Below are positions 28,702 to 41,500 of a stretch of 64,000 bases of DNA, piece after piece. Numbering within the stretch: the stretch's first letter is position 1; each line of letters starts with the position of its first letter. The stretch comes from Lepidodermella squamata (taxonomy: Eukaryota > Gastrotricha). The stretch is from the NCBI GenBank assembly GCA_047495785.1, contig JBLDXI010000004.1:1798001-1862000 (forward strand), written 5' to 3'. The notes under the pieces were generated by a model. The model saw only the letters and a program-made list of their open reading frames with translations, did no database searches and had not been told where the DNA came from. Made by a program: the position numbers and the translations under genes.

Positions 28702-29414
28702 GCACATTATCAGGCCCGCCTACGTTACGGCTCTGCGCGCGCCCCTATTGGTCAGCCATTTCGCGCACACTGTTACGCAACACACGCGCGCCGTAAGTGC
28801 GTGCGTGCACAACTGAATCAATTTTAACCCAAAAAAGTCGCGCATTTCGCATATATTCTATCAGATTTATAAAACATAATTTCAAACTTCAAACGAAATA
28901 ATCTTTATCTATCGATATAAAGTGTGCATGGTAGGTACGAAAAATAAGCAAACGTGGCTAACTTTAGCACATAATTACAAGGCACGCTCACTCGCCCAAG
29001 TCGTGCGCACTGTTATTTATCGCTAATTTTACCGCGCGCACAGTTGTCAAAGAGTAACTTGAACTTTTTGTGGCGGTTTTTATGCCGAAATGAAGAGAAT
29101 TTAATCCTCTATCGATTGAATATAGGGTTCTCGCTCGAAAAATTGAAAGGGAAAAATTTTTACGTGCACCGAAAAATTAGGGCGGGTGACCTCGCGCGAG
29201 CGCACCACCAAGTAAAAATTGTGCACGTCAAATGTTTAATACCCAAATTTCAATCGTAACAAATCCATATTCAATCGATAGAGAATTCAATTTACTTCAT
29301 TTTGATGTAAAAGCCGACGTGAAATTCATAGATTCCCCTTTGATTTCAGTTCAAAATGAGCTGACCAATAGGAGCGCGCGCAGAGCCGTAACGTAGGCGG
29401 GCCTGAAAATGTGC
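28702..29414. mobile_element. Non-autonomous element with ~54-bp terminal inverted repeats
   Basis: Left arm 28702-28756 and right arm 29358-29414 are inverted copies, including CAGGCCCGCCTACGTTACGG. The inner part is not coding. A segment around 29093-29130 resembles 46660-46700 in inverted orientation, so related copies may exist elsewhere. Confidence 0.65.
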
Positions 29415-29902
29415 ATCTGGAAAACAGCGGAGACGAATAGGATATCTTGTAAGAAAGCAGAAAATAGGCAGGAAAGAGAAGCTGAGCCGAATTTGAGTTT
29501 TACAAACCGAACCGAACCGAACCGAATTTTTTATCGTAAATTTGGTTGCCGAAATGAAATAAAAACAGAACCGAAGCGGATTTCAACCGTATCGTTGAAA
29601 TTCTGGATTTCTGAATTCAGTCTGAAATTCTGATATTCCGAGAACCGAGTGTTCAGCACCTGATCATTACGCACACTTACGGATCTGTGGTGGTTTCCTC
29701 CGGCCGCTAAAAAGCCGTGAACTGCTAGTTTTCTCTAACAACTATTTGCTCGCAGGCTATTGGTCGATTCAAAAAAAAACGCTGAAACCGGCATTAGTGC
29801 GGTTTATGCCGTGAATTCGGTTGAAGAATACAAACCGAACCGAACCGGATTTCAACCGGATTCGGCGTCTAAACAAGTGGTTTATTCTTTCAGAAAACTT
29901 AC
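29415..29902. other. Downstream of the sushi gene, simple CCGAA repeats
   Basis: Short arrays of AACCG/ACCGA words lie at about 29503-29530 and 29835-29860. The last exon and 3' end of the sushi gene might lie here but could not be fixed. Confidence 0.35.
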
Positions 29903-30693
29903 AGGTCTTGCCTGCCTCGAGACGCAAAAACCCGGCTGGGACCAGGTGACGTTCGAAAGGCACGATATGATAGAATTTCCTCTGATATTGAAATTCGAGT
30001 TGCATGATATGATTCGAGTGGCTCCGACGCTCGACTGACCAGGTGATACGAAGCCGTTTCGGATTATAGGTGGCAGCCCACAAACTTTGCACGATTATTT
30101 TGTTACAAGAATAAAAAACGATAAAAAATGAGTCACCTGCTGCTTCACATCTACCAACCGCAGACCAGGTGCCGTTTGCTTGGCACTGACTTGTTCCCTG
30201 GCCAACGCGTTTGAAGCCCGGATTGCAGACCAATGACATCGTGGACAAGTACGCAGTGGATCTGTTGGAGCTAGTTAGATATCCGTTACTTAATACAGGA
30301 GCGAGGCCACAGTCTTGATAACAAGCTTGAAATATCAGTTTAGAAGAGCTTTTGTTACTTACTAATCGGGTTACACCTTCCGTTTATCACCGGTCGAAAT
30401 GGCGGTACGCACGTCGCAGTCGATACAGATGACGAATAGGTGTAACCAGGGTTGCATTTCAAGCTAACAACTGCTCCTTTTTCCACAGCTGTCCCCGGCC
30501 TCAGAACTGCGCCGGTATCTTCCGAAGTTTCCGGGTCCATTCGTGTCACAAATCCTGCCGATAAGTTAGGCACGGGGCAAGACTGCTCTGGCGTGCTTGT
30601 TTGGCTGCGAACATTCGCGTTTTCCGATTGAGCAACGACCTGACCCGATGCCAGCCCAAGGAATACGATTGCAATTGCTAAGTGGAGACGCAT
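29903..30693 (-). CDS. Secreted three-sushi-domain protein (copy 1, partial 3' end)
   Basis: Exons 30363-30693, 30137-30313 and 29903-30084. Phases match at each junction (about 230 codons so far). The signal peptide is MRLHLAIAIVFLGLASG. A first sushi/CCP-like domain has CPVPNLSAGF and ends at GRCNPI. A second contains CGLAPVLSNGY and WSAVGRC. A third contains CGLPPIIRNGF and TWSQPGFC. Sushi domains bind other proteins or glycans outside cells. The signal peptide and sushi domains are closely related to the protease gene at 38554-41829, but the protease part is absent. The last exon ends at GTAAGT, and the next exon is unclear. Reading through would stop after eight codons. Confidence 0.7.
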
Positions 30694-30940
30694 TCAGAAA
30701 ATTAAACAAGAAAACTGAGCTTTCAAATTTAAGAATTTCCTCTTGCTCGTGTGCTCATCTAATGTTGTTTTTTTCGTTCAAGCCTTTTTCTTATATATTA
30801 GGTTTTATCTCACCATTTTGTAATGATTTTGTATTGATGAGTAATGCATGAGTAATAAATTATTCAAATCCTTTGTTCACGAATTCCCACTCGTGAAAAC
30901 ATGCAGATTTAAAACATCTGGCTTGGAAACCTGAATAGAT
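30694..30940 (-). promoter_or_regulatory. Shared promoter segment, copy 1
   Basis: Upstream of the sushi gene. Contains (on the minus strand) TATATAAGAAAAA and a conserved stretch of about 240 bp. Copies precede the genes at 41829 and 45856, and an orphan copy lies at 31005-31240. Confidence 0.55.
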
Positions 30941-31004
30941 CAGTCATTTCATAGTCTTTACTCTTGACGGTGGTGATTATTTGATGTAGGAAGTTCATTG
31001 AAGA

Positions 31005-31240
31005 AAAATGAGCTTTCAACTCAGAATTTCCTCTTGCTCGTGTATGCGCATTTACGTTCTACGTGTTGTTTTTTTCGTTCAAGCATTTTTCTTATATATT
31101 AGGTTTTAACTCGTGTTTTTTCTCCTCTGTAATATTGATGCAGTGCATGAGTAATAAATTATTCAGATCCTCTGTTGACAAATTGCCACTCTTAAAAACA
31201 CCCAGATTGAAAAAATCTTGTTAGGAAACTTGAATAGCAA
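31005..31240 (-). promoter_or_regulatory. Orphan copy of the shared promoter segment
   Basis: Aligns with 30694-30940 along its length, including TATATAAGAAAAA, but no signal-peptide exon follows it. What follows is the first copy of the segment itself. Confidence 0.55.
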
Positions 31241-31599
31241 GGATGGCCAGGAGGATGATGTCTCGACGGTGGCAGGCCAGCATTGTGAATTAGCTGCCAA
31301 AACACATTGTGGACGGAGCTGAGCAGAGATTAAACTAAAGAGGGCCGCAAAATCCACATCCTTGCCGTGTTTTTTTTGTGGCGATTGGCGATAGAATCGT
31401 CAAACAGCAGGCTACAGGAAAAGTGTGCAATATGCTTAAAACATTTAATGCTCCGTCTCGCTCGCTAGTCATTTTTTTAGTGATCCGACTAGGTACATCT
31501 CTGAGGATTTTCCAGAAATTTTCGAAATTTTCGGGCGGTTCCTTTACTCCCCTTACCCTTCGTACTCGGAGCACTGCATTTTTTAGGTATTGTTCAGAT
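31241..31599. other. Intergenic, nothing recognised
   Basis: No gene, RNA or repeat recognised on either strand. Confidence 0.35.
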
Positions 31600-31710
31600 G
31601 TGGGAAGGACTGGCCTAGTGGATAAGGAAGCTGGGCATGAGCGTGACGTCGTGGGTTCAACGCCCATTGACGTCGCCCGACGATGGTTTAGAAATTCACC
31701 CTGGTGAACA
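31600..31710 (+). repeat. tRNA-derived SINE-like sequence
   Basis: A-box-like TGGCCTAGTGGATAAG (from about 31611) and B-box-like GGGTTCAACGCCC (about 31652) are spaced as in a tRNA. The stems do not fold into a canonical tRNA. It is probably a pol-III-derived repeat head with a body downstream. Confidence 0.45.
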
Positions 31711-32734
31711 AAGAAATTGCTACTCGAAGGCAATTTGAAAAAATTGCTCGGGCTGTCTGGAGCTCGAATTGCTTGAGGGAACCAAGGCGTCGTGGCCCAG
31801 ACTGGCGTCGAGGAGACGCGGTCATCCCTGAACGCTGGCGTCGTAGTCGTCCGACCAACGCTCGGCCTTGGCGTTCGGTACACTTCGGAGTTAGATTTAT
31901 GCCCACGTAAAACGTAAAACATAGCATGCAGGAGTGAGAATGAGATGAGACGATGAGTAGATCCACGCATTATCAAAATGGACATCGATAGACCATCGTT
32001 AACACTAGAATATTGACAGGTCGACGATTTTTGCCGGCGCCGAGCGATCCATAATCAGTAATATCAACTCCCGACACGCGACTTGGTCTCACGAGGAACT
32101 ATTAGATAATCTCTGGGCACTATCCGACAACCCGGATGCCGGTTTGGGAGAACGAGAGGGTGAAGAACTAACCGGAAAAAGTTTGAATTGTAGCTTACAT
32201 GATTGTTCAAGTGGCGATAAAAGTTGATTTGAAGCACAAATCTTCACGTATCATGTTGGATTTAATTAATGAAGTTGTTTTTATTCGGCCAATTCTACAA
32301 GTATTCTTTCAATTTATCTAGTTTTTCGAAGAAAAAGAGTAAAGAACTCATTCGACCCTAGCGATCCCCAGATTGAGAAACCCTGCGCGAAGCTATGTAT
32401 TCTGTCACCGAGCAAGGCACGCTAGTAAAATAAACGAACGGCGGCGATGTCGCTATCACCAACAGCGGGCACAGTTTTAGCTACAGTCACAGATTTGACC
32501 GCGTGTACAAAGATGAGCATCCGCGAAATTTCGTTAAACGGCACCCTGATACAGAATAGTCCGATGAATCACAACAAGTTTTTATCTGCGCCATAGCAAA
32601 TAAAACTAAGAACGTCCGGCATCTCTCACTAAGGAACATCCCCGATGATATAAATCCATAGCATTACGAATCTCTCTATCATTGTTTATTGTTTATTTCC
32701 ACCCCTAAAAAACCTTGCTGAATTGATAAACCAA
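31711..32734. other. Intergenic, possible SINE body only
   Basis: Short overlapping frames near 31700-31960 match no family. The first ~200 bp may be the SINE body. The rest, including the 3' flank of the RING-NHL gene, shows nothing. Confidence 0.35.
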
Positions 32735-35214
32735 TCAATAAATGTAGAGTTTGTTTTTGATCTCATCAACAATCGCCAGCATTTGCTTGTTAGGCGACAG
32801 AGCCATGCCGTTCGGAGACGACAACTCGCCATTCGAATTTTCGAGCCAATCAACGACTCGATACTCGAATTTAGGCAGCGCCATTTCTGTCGGCCTTTTC
32901 TTCAGCCTATCCTTCACCTTCGCCTCAAAAGACCTCGAATCCTGGTCGTTGCCACTTGCGCCCTCGTCAGCAGACTTACTACCCCCGCCACCACCCTTCT
33001 CCATTTCCTCGAGCCAAACTTGCTCCCGAACCTTGTTCTCCCATCGCCGAGATTCTCGAAGCGACAACTTGGTGGCAACCTTGCCGAACATTTGAACCTT
33101 GTAAGAATTCGCGTTCGACACAATGACATTCTCGTGCTGATCGACCGTGACACCGCGAGCCTGGTTCAATGTGCCGATATCGTCGCCCTTCACGCCGAAC
33201 GTGGTGACGAATTCTCCGAGGTGGTCGACGATCAGCACGTAGCTGTCACTGGTCGAGTTCATGCTGACGTAGATGAGGCCCGTGTTTTCGGAGGCGCACG
33301 CGTGGTACGGCGTGCCGTGGTAGTCATCGACCAAATTGCCGACGTGCGACCCGGCCGAGTCGAACATTTGAACCGTGTTGTGGTGCGTGTCGCACACGTA
33401 GACCCGGTTTCGGTACGTCGTGATGCCCATCGGGTACTTCAACTTTCCCTTTCCGAACGTGGTCGAATACTCGCCCCACGGTGAAAACACATGGACAGCA
33501 TCGGCCTGAGAGTCGGAGACATACACCCTGAGCCCAGTCTCCTGGACAGCAACACCCCTAGGCCGGTACAACTGCCTCTCCTTCACAGTCAACGGATCCA
33601 GAGTGTTGCGGATCGACCCAGTCTCAACATCAACCAGCCAAACTGTTTTGCAATCAGCCATCACTAGAGTTTCGTTATTGACGAAAGCGCAGGAGAATGG
33701 CCGAACGAAGCGATAAGTACCGTCCCTCGGCGACTCAATCACGCGTTTCGGCTGAGAGAGTCTGTTCCATTTCGGCCGCATCAGATCGTTGATTTTTGTA
33801 AGGCCAGCGGGTAGGACTCGATCGCTGGCTGTTGGACCAGCCCCGCCAAACATTTCATGAACTGATTTATTATTGACTGCAGCCCGCATTCTCGAGTCGC
33901 CCAGCGTGTATAATTGGCCTTTTTTACCACCAGCATGCTCTGGCATTAAGCTGTTGAAAGACTTCATGAAGCCATCATCCTCCTGGATCCCATTCGGGTC
34001 GTTGAATTGGCCTGCTTTCGCAGCGGGTGCGGCCTGAGCCATCTCCCGCTGAGTTACATGCATCTTCTTCGTTTCAGATTCGAGGTCTTGGATTCGGCTG
34101 GCCATAAGGCCCATGTGGAACTGGAACTGGTCTTTGTTATGCTTGTACAACTCAGTTCTCGGGCCTTTGAACGTGCAGCCGAATTTCGCGAATTCACAAC
34201 GAACTGGCTTTTGTGAGCATTCGAAATCTTCGTGCTTTTGGAGCTAAATAAAATTTGTAGACGACTTGATTTTCAGTCGGAGTAATTTTCAGGGCTTACA
34301 TTGCGACGTTTCACTTTCTCGCCACATCCATGAGGGCATTCGAATGAAAAATCGGGGCAATCGTTGCCGAGGTGGGACGAGTGTTTCGAGACTGGCATTT
34401 CAGCACCACAAATGCATTCGATGATTCGATCTGGGTTGTAATTGCACCGCCTCTCGTGATCGTCCAGCTCACGGAATCTGATTCGATCCGTGCATCCCGC
34501 TGGTTCAAAGAAACACGGCAGTAACTGGTCTAGAATGATATTACTGATATTCGTCGCAGGTTTCACGAGTTTCATTTCGAATCTAAAGCCGCATTCTGGG
34601 CATAAGGATTCTTCAGTGGTTCGCAGCTCGAGGCATCGCTCGCAGAACACGTGGCCGCAATCGACGTGGACAATTTGAACTGGGTCGAGGAAAATAGACC
34701 CGCAAATGCCGCACTTCAACGCATCGGATACGTCTGTAAATCGGTCGCGCAAATCACGAATTTTCTCCTTCAAAATGCGGACGTCAGTGGTTTTCAGCGG
34801 GCGGTCGACTGCGATGTCTTGCAGGGACACGTCCTGATTCGCTGCGAGTTGCTGTTTCCGTTTCAGTTCGTTGTTCAGTTGCTCGAGCTCGGCACCTTTT
34901 CTCTTATCATGCGCTTGTTTGAGGATCGATTTCCCATTTTGACCTGCGATTGGTTTTACAGGGCCATTTCTCGGTGTGGGCTCTGAGGCTTTGTTGAGCG
35001 ATGGTTTGCTAGGCGGGGCTTGATTAAGAGGCTTTGCGGCAGGTTTAGCTGGTAAAGTCGGCAGTGGAGTTTTGTTTTTGCCATTCTTCTTCCCAGGGGA
35101 TTCGTTGTCTGATTCGAAACCACTCAGCTCGCCCGATGAGATGTCGGATATAGACAACGTAGTCGAGCTAGGTGCTCGCACGAGCTTCTTTTGCAGCTGC
35201 ACCTTTGGAGGCAT
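32735..35214 (-). CDS. RING + TRAF-type zinc finger + coiled-coil + NHL-repeat protein
   Basis: Exons 34300-35214 and 32735-34243, 56-bp intron, phase 0, about 807 residues. The ATG at 35214 is the first in frame; codons further upstream lack one. Residues 1-150 are disordered (Pro/Lys/Ser). The RING finger (about 166-207) has CGICG, HVDCGHVFCERC and CPEC, so an E3 ubiquitin ligase role is likely. TRAF-like Cys/His fingers follow (about 235-345), then a short coiled coil. The C-terminal half (about 480-802) is an NHL beta-propeller with repeated GVAVQETG, YPMGITTY, ARGVTVDQ and NGMALSPN strands. The closest architectures are TRIM/NHL-type regulators. It is a single-copy gene inserted between duplicated blocks. 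Confidence 0.85.
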
Positions 35215-35352
35215 AAATAGTGGTGTACTTACAGCTCGCAATAGATTATTTCTTTTACAGTGTTGGTCTCAGCTGAAGGTGCTAAGTTATCGATCGCCAC
35301 GACAAGAAACCTAGCCATAGATTGAAAAGCACATTGCGGTATTGATCCAAGC

Positions 35353-35842
35353 ATGCAACTATGCACTGCCTCAAATATTGATGATTCAACTACTCTACCT
35401 ATTACGCCACAAGAACTTCAAAAATTACTAGATATCCTAGAAAATTTTGCAGTTCGAAACAACCTAAAAATTAACGTCGAAAAAACCATCGGGTGGTGTT
35501 TCATCGGGTCAGCAATTATAAAACAGTTGATTTCGAGTTCAACATTTACAACGAAAGATAGAGCAAGTTTCTGCGTTCAAATGTCTTGGAATCATCCTGT
35601 CCCATTTTAAACGCTGCTCTGAGACGGCCCAGGCTAAAGTTAAGCGAATGATTTCACAACTGCCAGACACACTTAGACCATATACAAATTATTTTCCTTC
35701 TAATACTTTCCATACGCTGTACTGCTCATATTCTATTAGCCACATGACGTACGGGGCCGGCATATGGGGCTTCAAACTTCGAAACTCCATGCCGTTAATT
35801 ACTGAACATTTTATTTACAAAAACCGTCCTCTAATTACCTAA
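35353..35842 (+). pseudogene. Broken LINE reverse-transcriptase fragment
   Basis: Two pieces in different frames (35353-35610 and 35648-35842). They read like the end of a non-LTR reverse transcriptase: LQKLLDILENFAVRNNLKIN before a Lys-Thr, and then SISHMTYGAGIWGF. The frameshift and stops show it is dead. Confidence 0.65.
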
Positions 35843-36606
35843 AAGTACTAGAAACGAGCTCGTGGCTCGCGAATTTTGCATCGAATCACCTTGCGTCTTG
35901 ATTTGTTTGGGCCTTACGTTAGCGGCGGCGTAGTTTCGAACGAACGACCAATAGCTTTCACGTCGTCACAATCGTCGATGAACATTCCGGCCAATACGGT
36001 TGCATCTTCCTTCGCACTGTTGCTCCAGTTTCACCGTCCTGGCGGCTAGATGAATAAAAACGGTTTGCTACTGCTGATAAAGAAAGGCAAGTGGCAAGTG
36101 GCGATGGAAAAATATGTTACGCTGACGAAGAATTGCGGATTTTCCGCTGATGAAAAAAGTCTCTCCCCCCCCCCTCTCCCCCTCCTAACGTAGAGATCTG
36201 AACAAATAAAATGTGTTATGAAATCAAATCTGATTAACTTTAACATGCTCAGTTTTTCTGAAGTTCTCTCACGTTGGCTATCTTGTTAATTGTACGAACA
36301 CATTTTATTTGGATGAATGATAAACATACAGAAGCAAGAAGCAAATGTGGAATTTGAGTTTTCTGCCATTCCATTCACTAAGTAAAAATTTGCATAAAGC
36401 ATTATTTCTAAGCCGAATAATCTCATGAAATTTTTTCACATTGTTCGAAAACTTCATGACATCTTTTAATATTTCTCGTCAAGGTTTCAGCTGGAGTGAA
36501 AACTGTGTGGAGTAAAAAAAATGCAATCAACACATGCTGAAATGTCAGAAGGCATGCACAAAATTAAATAGCTAATCCATTTCCATCCCTACGCTGCCGG
36601 GCCTTG
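35843..36606. other. Intergenic, nothing recognised
   Basis: Contains a C/T-rich tract near 36165-36185. No gene or named repeat seen. Confidence 0.35.
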
Positions 36607-37992
36607 TTAGCAGAGAAACCCCGAACGACTTGCTCCTCGCGATCTCAGTAAATCGGCTACAGCTGTTTTGTTGTTGCAAATCGCCAAATCGAGCGCAGTC
36701 CTGCCATCCGAATTTCTGGCATCCTTATTTGCACCTCTATCCAGTAACAGTCCAACTACCTCGAATTGCCCCTTATAAGCCGCATATTGTAATGCCGTCC
36801 AGCCATCAATATCCTTGGCCTCGGTGGCAGCGTTACGATCCAGCAACAGTCGAACTACTGCGACGTGCCCATTCGAAGCCGCATATATTAACGCCGTGCT
36901 GCCATAGCGATTCTTGGTCTCGATGGTAGCGTTGCGATCCAGTAACAGTCGAACTAAGTCGACAGTCCCATACCCTGCAGCCAACATCAATGCCGTCGAG
37001 CCATCTCTATTTATGGCCTCGATGGGAGCGTTGTGATCAAGCAACAGTCGAACTACGTCGACTTTCCCATTACTAGCCGCATACATCAACGCCGTCCTGC
37101 CAATAATATCCCTGGTCTCGATGTTAACGTTGCGATCCAGCAACATTCGAACTACTTCGACGTTCCCATTTTGAGACGCAAACATTAACGCCGTCGAGCC
37201 ATCTTCATTCTTGGCCTTGATGGTAGCGTTGTGATCCAGTAACAGTCGAACTACGTCGACTTCCCCAGTCCTAGCTGCCCACATCAACGCCGTCCAGCCA
37301 TAGTTATCCTTGGCCTCAATGGGAGCGTTGTGATCAAGCAACAGCTGAACAACTGCGATGTGCCTAGACTGAGCCGCACTCAGCAACGCACCGCCGCCAT
37401 TATTACCCATGGTAGCGTTGCGTTCTAAAAACAGTCGAACTACTTCGATTTGCCCCTTCGCCGCGGCAAACTCTAACGCGCTTTTGCCGTTCTCATTACT
37501 GGCGTCAATGGAAGCATTGCGATCCAGCAAGAGTCTAACAACATCGATGTGCCCAGACATAGCCGCACTCATCAAAGCCGTCCAGCCTATGTTATTCTTT
37601 GCCTCGATAGAAGCGTTGCGGTCCAGCAACAGTCGAGCTACTTCGATGTACCCATCCTCAGCCGCAAACATCATCGCAGTCGAGCCAAATAAACCATCCT
37701 TGAAGTTCACATCAGCACCATAATCCTCGATCAACAGTTGCGCAATTTGCACGCGCTGGTCTGATTGCGTGCGATTAGAGCACATGACACTGTGAAGCAG
37801 GGGAGTTCCCCTAATATCTCGTGTAAAATATTTGTCCCAAGAATTGCAGAGACCCCGACGCTCTGGGTTGCGCCAGTTCGGGTTGAAGTTGCCTCCGGTG
37901 GCATTGTCGATGTCCGCAATCAGTTGTCTCACCAGCTCCACGTCTTCCGCCGCGGCTGTTGCATTCCACAGCCTCTCGTATGCTGTGCCAAT
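36607..37992 (-). CDS. Ankyrin-repeat protein 2 (main exon)
   Basis: The 3' splice site (CCATTTAG) gives an exon start at 37992. About 461 residues begin IGTAYERLWNAT. The head carries NATGGNFNPNWRNP and SNRTQSDQRVQIAQLLI, shared with copies 1 and 3. It is followed by about 11-12 ankyrin repeats with the typical TALMxAAxxGxxxVVRLLLDRNA pattern. One repeat (about 37375-37410) is degenerate. It ends GASRSGFLC. The first exon is not identified. A scaffold role is inferred from the repeats. Confidence 0.75.
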   Translation of the reverse strand: MGTAYERLWNATAAAEDVELVRQLIADIDNATGGNFNPNWRNPERRGLCNSWDKYFTRDIRGTPLLHSVMCSNRTQSDQRVQIAQLLIEDYGADVNFKDGLFGSTAMMFAAEDGYIEVARLLLDRNASIEAKNNIGWTALMSAAMSGHIDVVRLLLDRNASIDASNENGKSALEFAAAKGQIEVVRLFLERNATMGNNGGGALLSAAQSRHIAVVQLLLDHNAPIEAKDNYGWTALMWAARTGEVDVVRLLLDHNATIKAKNEDGSTALMFASQNGNVEVVRMLLDRNVNIETRDIIGRTALMYAASNGKVDVVRLLLDHNAPIEAINRDGSTALMLAAGYGTVDLVRLLLDRNATIETKNRYGSTALIYAASNGHVAVVRLLLDRNAATEAKDIDGWTALQYAAYKGQFEVVGLLLDRGANKDARNSDGRTALDLAICNNKTAVADLLRSRGASRSGFLC

Positions 37993-38553
37993 CTAAATGG
38001 AAAACACAGCAGTATAGATTCCACAGCAGCAATGGAAATGGGGTCCGATAATACGCTGGGAGGCCCAGCGACGTGATTCACTAAACATGAAAGATGCGCG
38101 CACAACGCACTACCACAACCACAATCGAACCTCTGCCCCGACAAATCTAATGCTGATAAGAAAAGCGGTTATCAAACTGTGTATACCCGTGAAATCGTAG
38201 AGTTCTTGTGGTACGTGTGGTTGAGTGGCCTCTGGACAGTGTGCAAAGAAGGGAGCTGCGGTGTTTCCTACATGTTTTCTAGGATCCAGCTGAAGAAACC
38301 AAAGGGTCCCCCTGTGGTTTTTCAGCTTTCTTGTGGTTTCACTCTCGGAGCTAGGGTGTCGCCTGTACTTCCTTCGCACCCTCCTCCTGAGGCAGTCGCA
38401 AATTTATTTTTGAGAATCGCTGGATTAGAAATGCGACCTTCTCCGAGCCCAAATTTTCGGGCACAAATTTCAGGACCAAAGGGTCCCCCTGTGGCTTTTT
38501 GGTGAAATTTCAATTTTTGCCTTGTGAACTGGGAGGAACGATACCCAACTTAC
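37993..38553. other. Between ankyrin gene 2 and the protease-sushi gene
   Basis: Contains the possible missing 5' exon of ankyrin gene 2. The 19-bp word CCAAAGGGTCCCCCTGTGG occurs twice (about 38299 and 38477). A block at 38062-38110 resembles 45467-45510 upstream of ankyrin gene 3. Confidence 0.4.
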
Positions 38554-41500
38554 AGATGGTGTCTCTATGACAACGCAAGAACCAGGCTGCGACCAGGCTG
38601 AGTACGACAGGCACGATATGGCAGCATTTCCTTGAATCTCGAAGTTTTCATTGCATGATATGGTTCGAGTGGCTCCGAAGCTTGATAGACCAGGAGATAT
38701 TTTGCCGTTTCGGATCGTGGGAACAGGACCACAGCCTTATCAGCCCAAATTCAAAAAGCCATTATAAGCTAGATAAATTGTAGCTATTACTTACCTATAG
38801 GGTTACACCTTCCATTTATCAGTGGTTGAAAGGGAGGCAGGCACGTTGCAGTTGAGACAGATGAGGAGTACTCGTAACCAGGGTTGCATTGAACTCTCAC
38901 TTCACCTCCTCTTTCAACCACTGCTCCAGGCATTAGAACTGACCCAGTATTTGCGTAGGTTTCTGGGTTCACTCGGGTGACATATCCCGCCGTTACGCTT
39001 GGCACGGAACAAGACTGGACTGGTGGGCTGCTCTGTAGACCTGTGTTGTTTGAAATCCAATCGAGAACCTTGCAGACTCTGCTGTGGATGCTGGGCATTC
39101 CTGCCATGCACGAATCGCCATTATTCGAGTTTATGCCCAGTAAATAAGCCCTATTTGATTTCGAGCACATGAGTGGGCTTCCAGAATCGCCGAAGCAGGC
39201 GCCTCTGTCATCGGCGGCTAAACACATTTGGGAGTCGGTGATGGAGAACGGATACGGGATGGAATATGGGATGCTGGAATACTCCTGCGAGCAATTTGCG
39301 TAGGACCTAACATGAAGATTAAGTTTCCTCGGGATCTCGGATCTAGGCCGGGCTGAAATACGAAAAAAACAGAAATAAGGCTATAAATCACCTCCAACTA
39401 CGCAGACACATGCACCGCGGTCCTCACTACAAAAAATAAGTCTGTTTTCACTGAGCACGAAAGTCCGTTATTACAAAATGTTGGTAAAAAACTCGGTGAT
39501 TATCTGACGCCTGGTATTCACTTTTTCGGAAACTTGGTGAAAACTAAGCACTCGGTAATCACCTAAGTAAACTATTCGTAATAACCGAGTTCTTGGTAAT
39601 CACCTCAGCAAAGTTATGGTAATAACCGAGTTCTAGGTAAATATCTCAGTTAATAATTTGTATTAACCGATTATTTACCGATTTTTTTAGTTTTGACGTG
39701 GATGACATGGAGGAAAGCTAAATTGTGGAATAAAACGCTCACAGGTAAACTGCCTTATAGGTTGTTGAGCGTTGAGTCCTACGCTATAGACATGTCAAAT
39801 TATTTAGAGGTCTTCTGAGAATCGCATGGGTCAATTGTTTGGATCAATTGTCCACTCTACTTTGAGTTTCCAAACTCTATCAACCATAATTCGCAGTAGA
39901 CTAATCGGCTTAGATTTCAAGATCGCCTTTTTATATGCTTAGATTTCGATGGATTGAAATCTATAAGCATAATAGAAGTCGATAATTATTACTAGGATAA
40001 TAATAATTAGGAAAAATAGAAATGGAGTAAATATAAACAAATTTTGACGTGCTCACTCTGGTACCTGATTATAGCCATTCATCTTAGAGGAAAACCAATT
40101 ACACCAGGAGATTCCTCATGAAAAACTGCTTTAGAAAACATTTTCAAAATAAAAAAATAAAAATAAAAATAGACCAAATATTCAAAATGAACCATATGGG
40201 AACAAAACACCTGGGTGACCACGTGGGATATGGGCCTCTCACCATCCGCCTTAAGTCCTTACGCGTGCGTTAGAAAAGCGAAGAAAAGCGATTTGAAACT
40301 TATATACCCCTATTAACCGTCACTTAATATGAGCGGCAACGTGGTCTAGTGGTAGCGCGTCCACATCTTCGGCAAGGCGACCCGGGTTCACCTCCTACCG
40401 ACGTCACAAATCAACTTTGACAAAAGTCAAGCAAATTGTCTTTCGATTCTTTCAAACGATGTAAGGAGTGGATCTGGGATGGTGCCCAGCCTCTGAGACC
40501 TCGGGAGGCTGAGTAATTAGCAATTAGCTTTTTGATGACACCTGTTAATGACAATCGGTGAAAACCGAGAAAAACTTATTAAAAAGTAACTACTGAAGTA
40601 TTCACGAATCTGGTTTTAACCGAGTTTTAACCGACTTTTATCCTACTCGGTTAATTTTCACGCTGTAGTAAAAACTAAAATCTCGGTTTTAACGAAGTCC
40701 ACATTCGGTTTTTACCTTGGTGATTACTAAACTCAGTACTCTTAGTCAGTTATTACTAAACAGCGAAATTTCACTCGGTTTTCACCGAATTATTTGTTGT
40801 AGTGCTCTTTTTCCCTCCCATGTATGTTGTCCTATCCCAGTATGCTAGTCTTGGATTAAGGAGCTGCCAAAATGACTAGTGATTTCAAAATATAAATTCT
40901 GAATATTTTCATCTAGATCACAGTCCGGTCTGGCCGAGCTATGGGTGATAGATAATAGCCCCCATGATCGTCGCACACTGTCCTATCTTTAAAATCCAAG
41001 GAAATCACTGGCCTCTTGGTCTGAATGCATGACGTTCGTGGTGCGGAAGAATCAGCAGTTCCTCTTTTGCTTGAGTACTGGTTCTTCCGCCCCACGAATT
41101 ATGAGGCCTGATACGTATGCCTTTAGAAAATATCACATACTGTATTCAAAACGACCCCAGCCAACCGCGACAGCTGACTCGCATCCATCAATTGAATTTG
41201 CGGTGTAAGAATTGGCTCGGCACATGTTAGCCGCGTCAGGCAAACAAATCGGTTTGATCTGCGGCGTGAATCTAGGCAGCGGCCTTTTCAATCGCAAGAG
41301 GGCAAAATCAAAATCAGGTAAATTCTGATTTCTGTTGTATAGCGGATGCAGCAAAGGCGGTATCGAGACGAAAGATTCATAGGATCCTCCCTTTGAGCGA
41401 ACACTGATATTATGGTGGCCTAGCGTTGCTATGATCCTGTTCAAACAAACACAGAATCGCCCAGAGGGGAAATTTATTGAAACACTCACGAAATAGGTGG

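Noticed and set aside
32723-33484. Long plus-strand frame opposite the NHL domain
   Set aside because: Shadow of the NHL-coding exon; composition is unlike a real protein.
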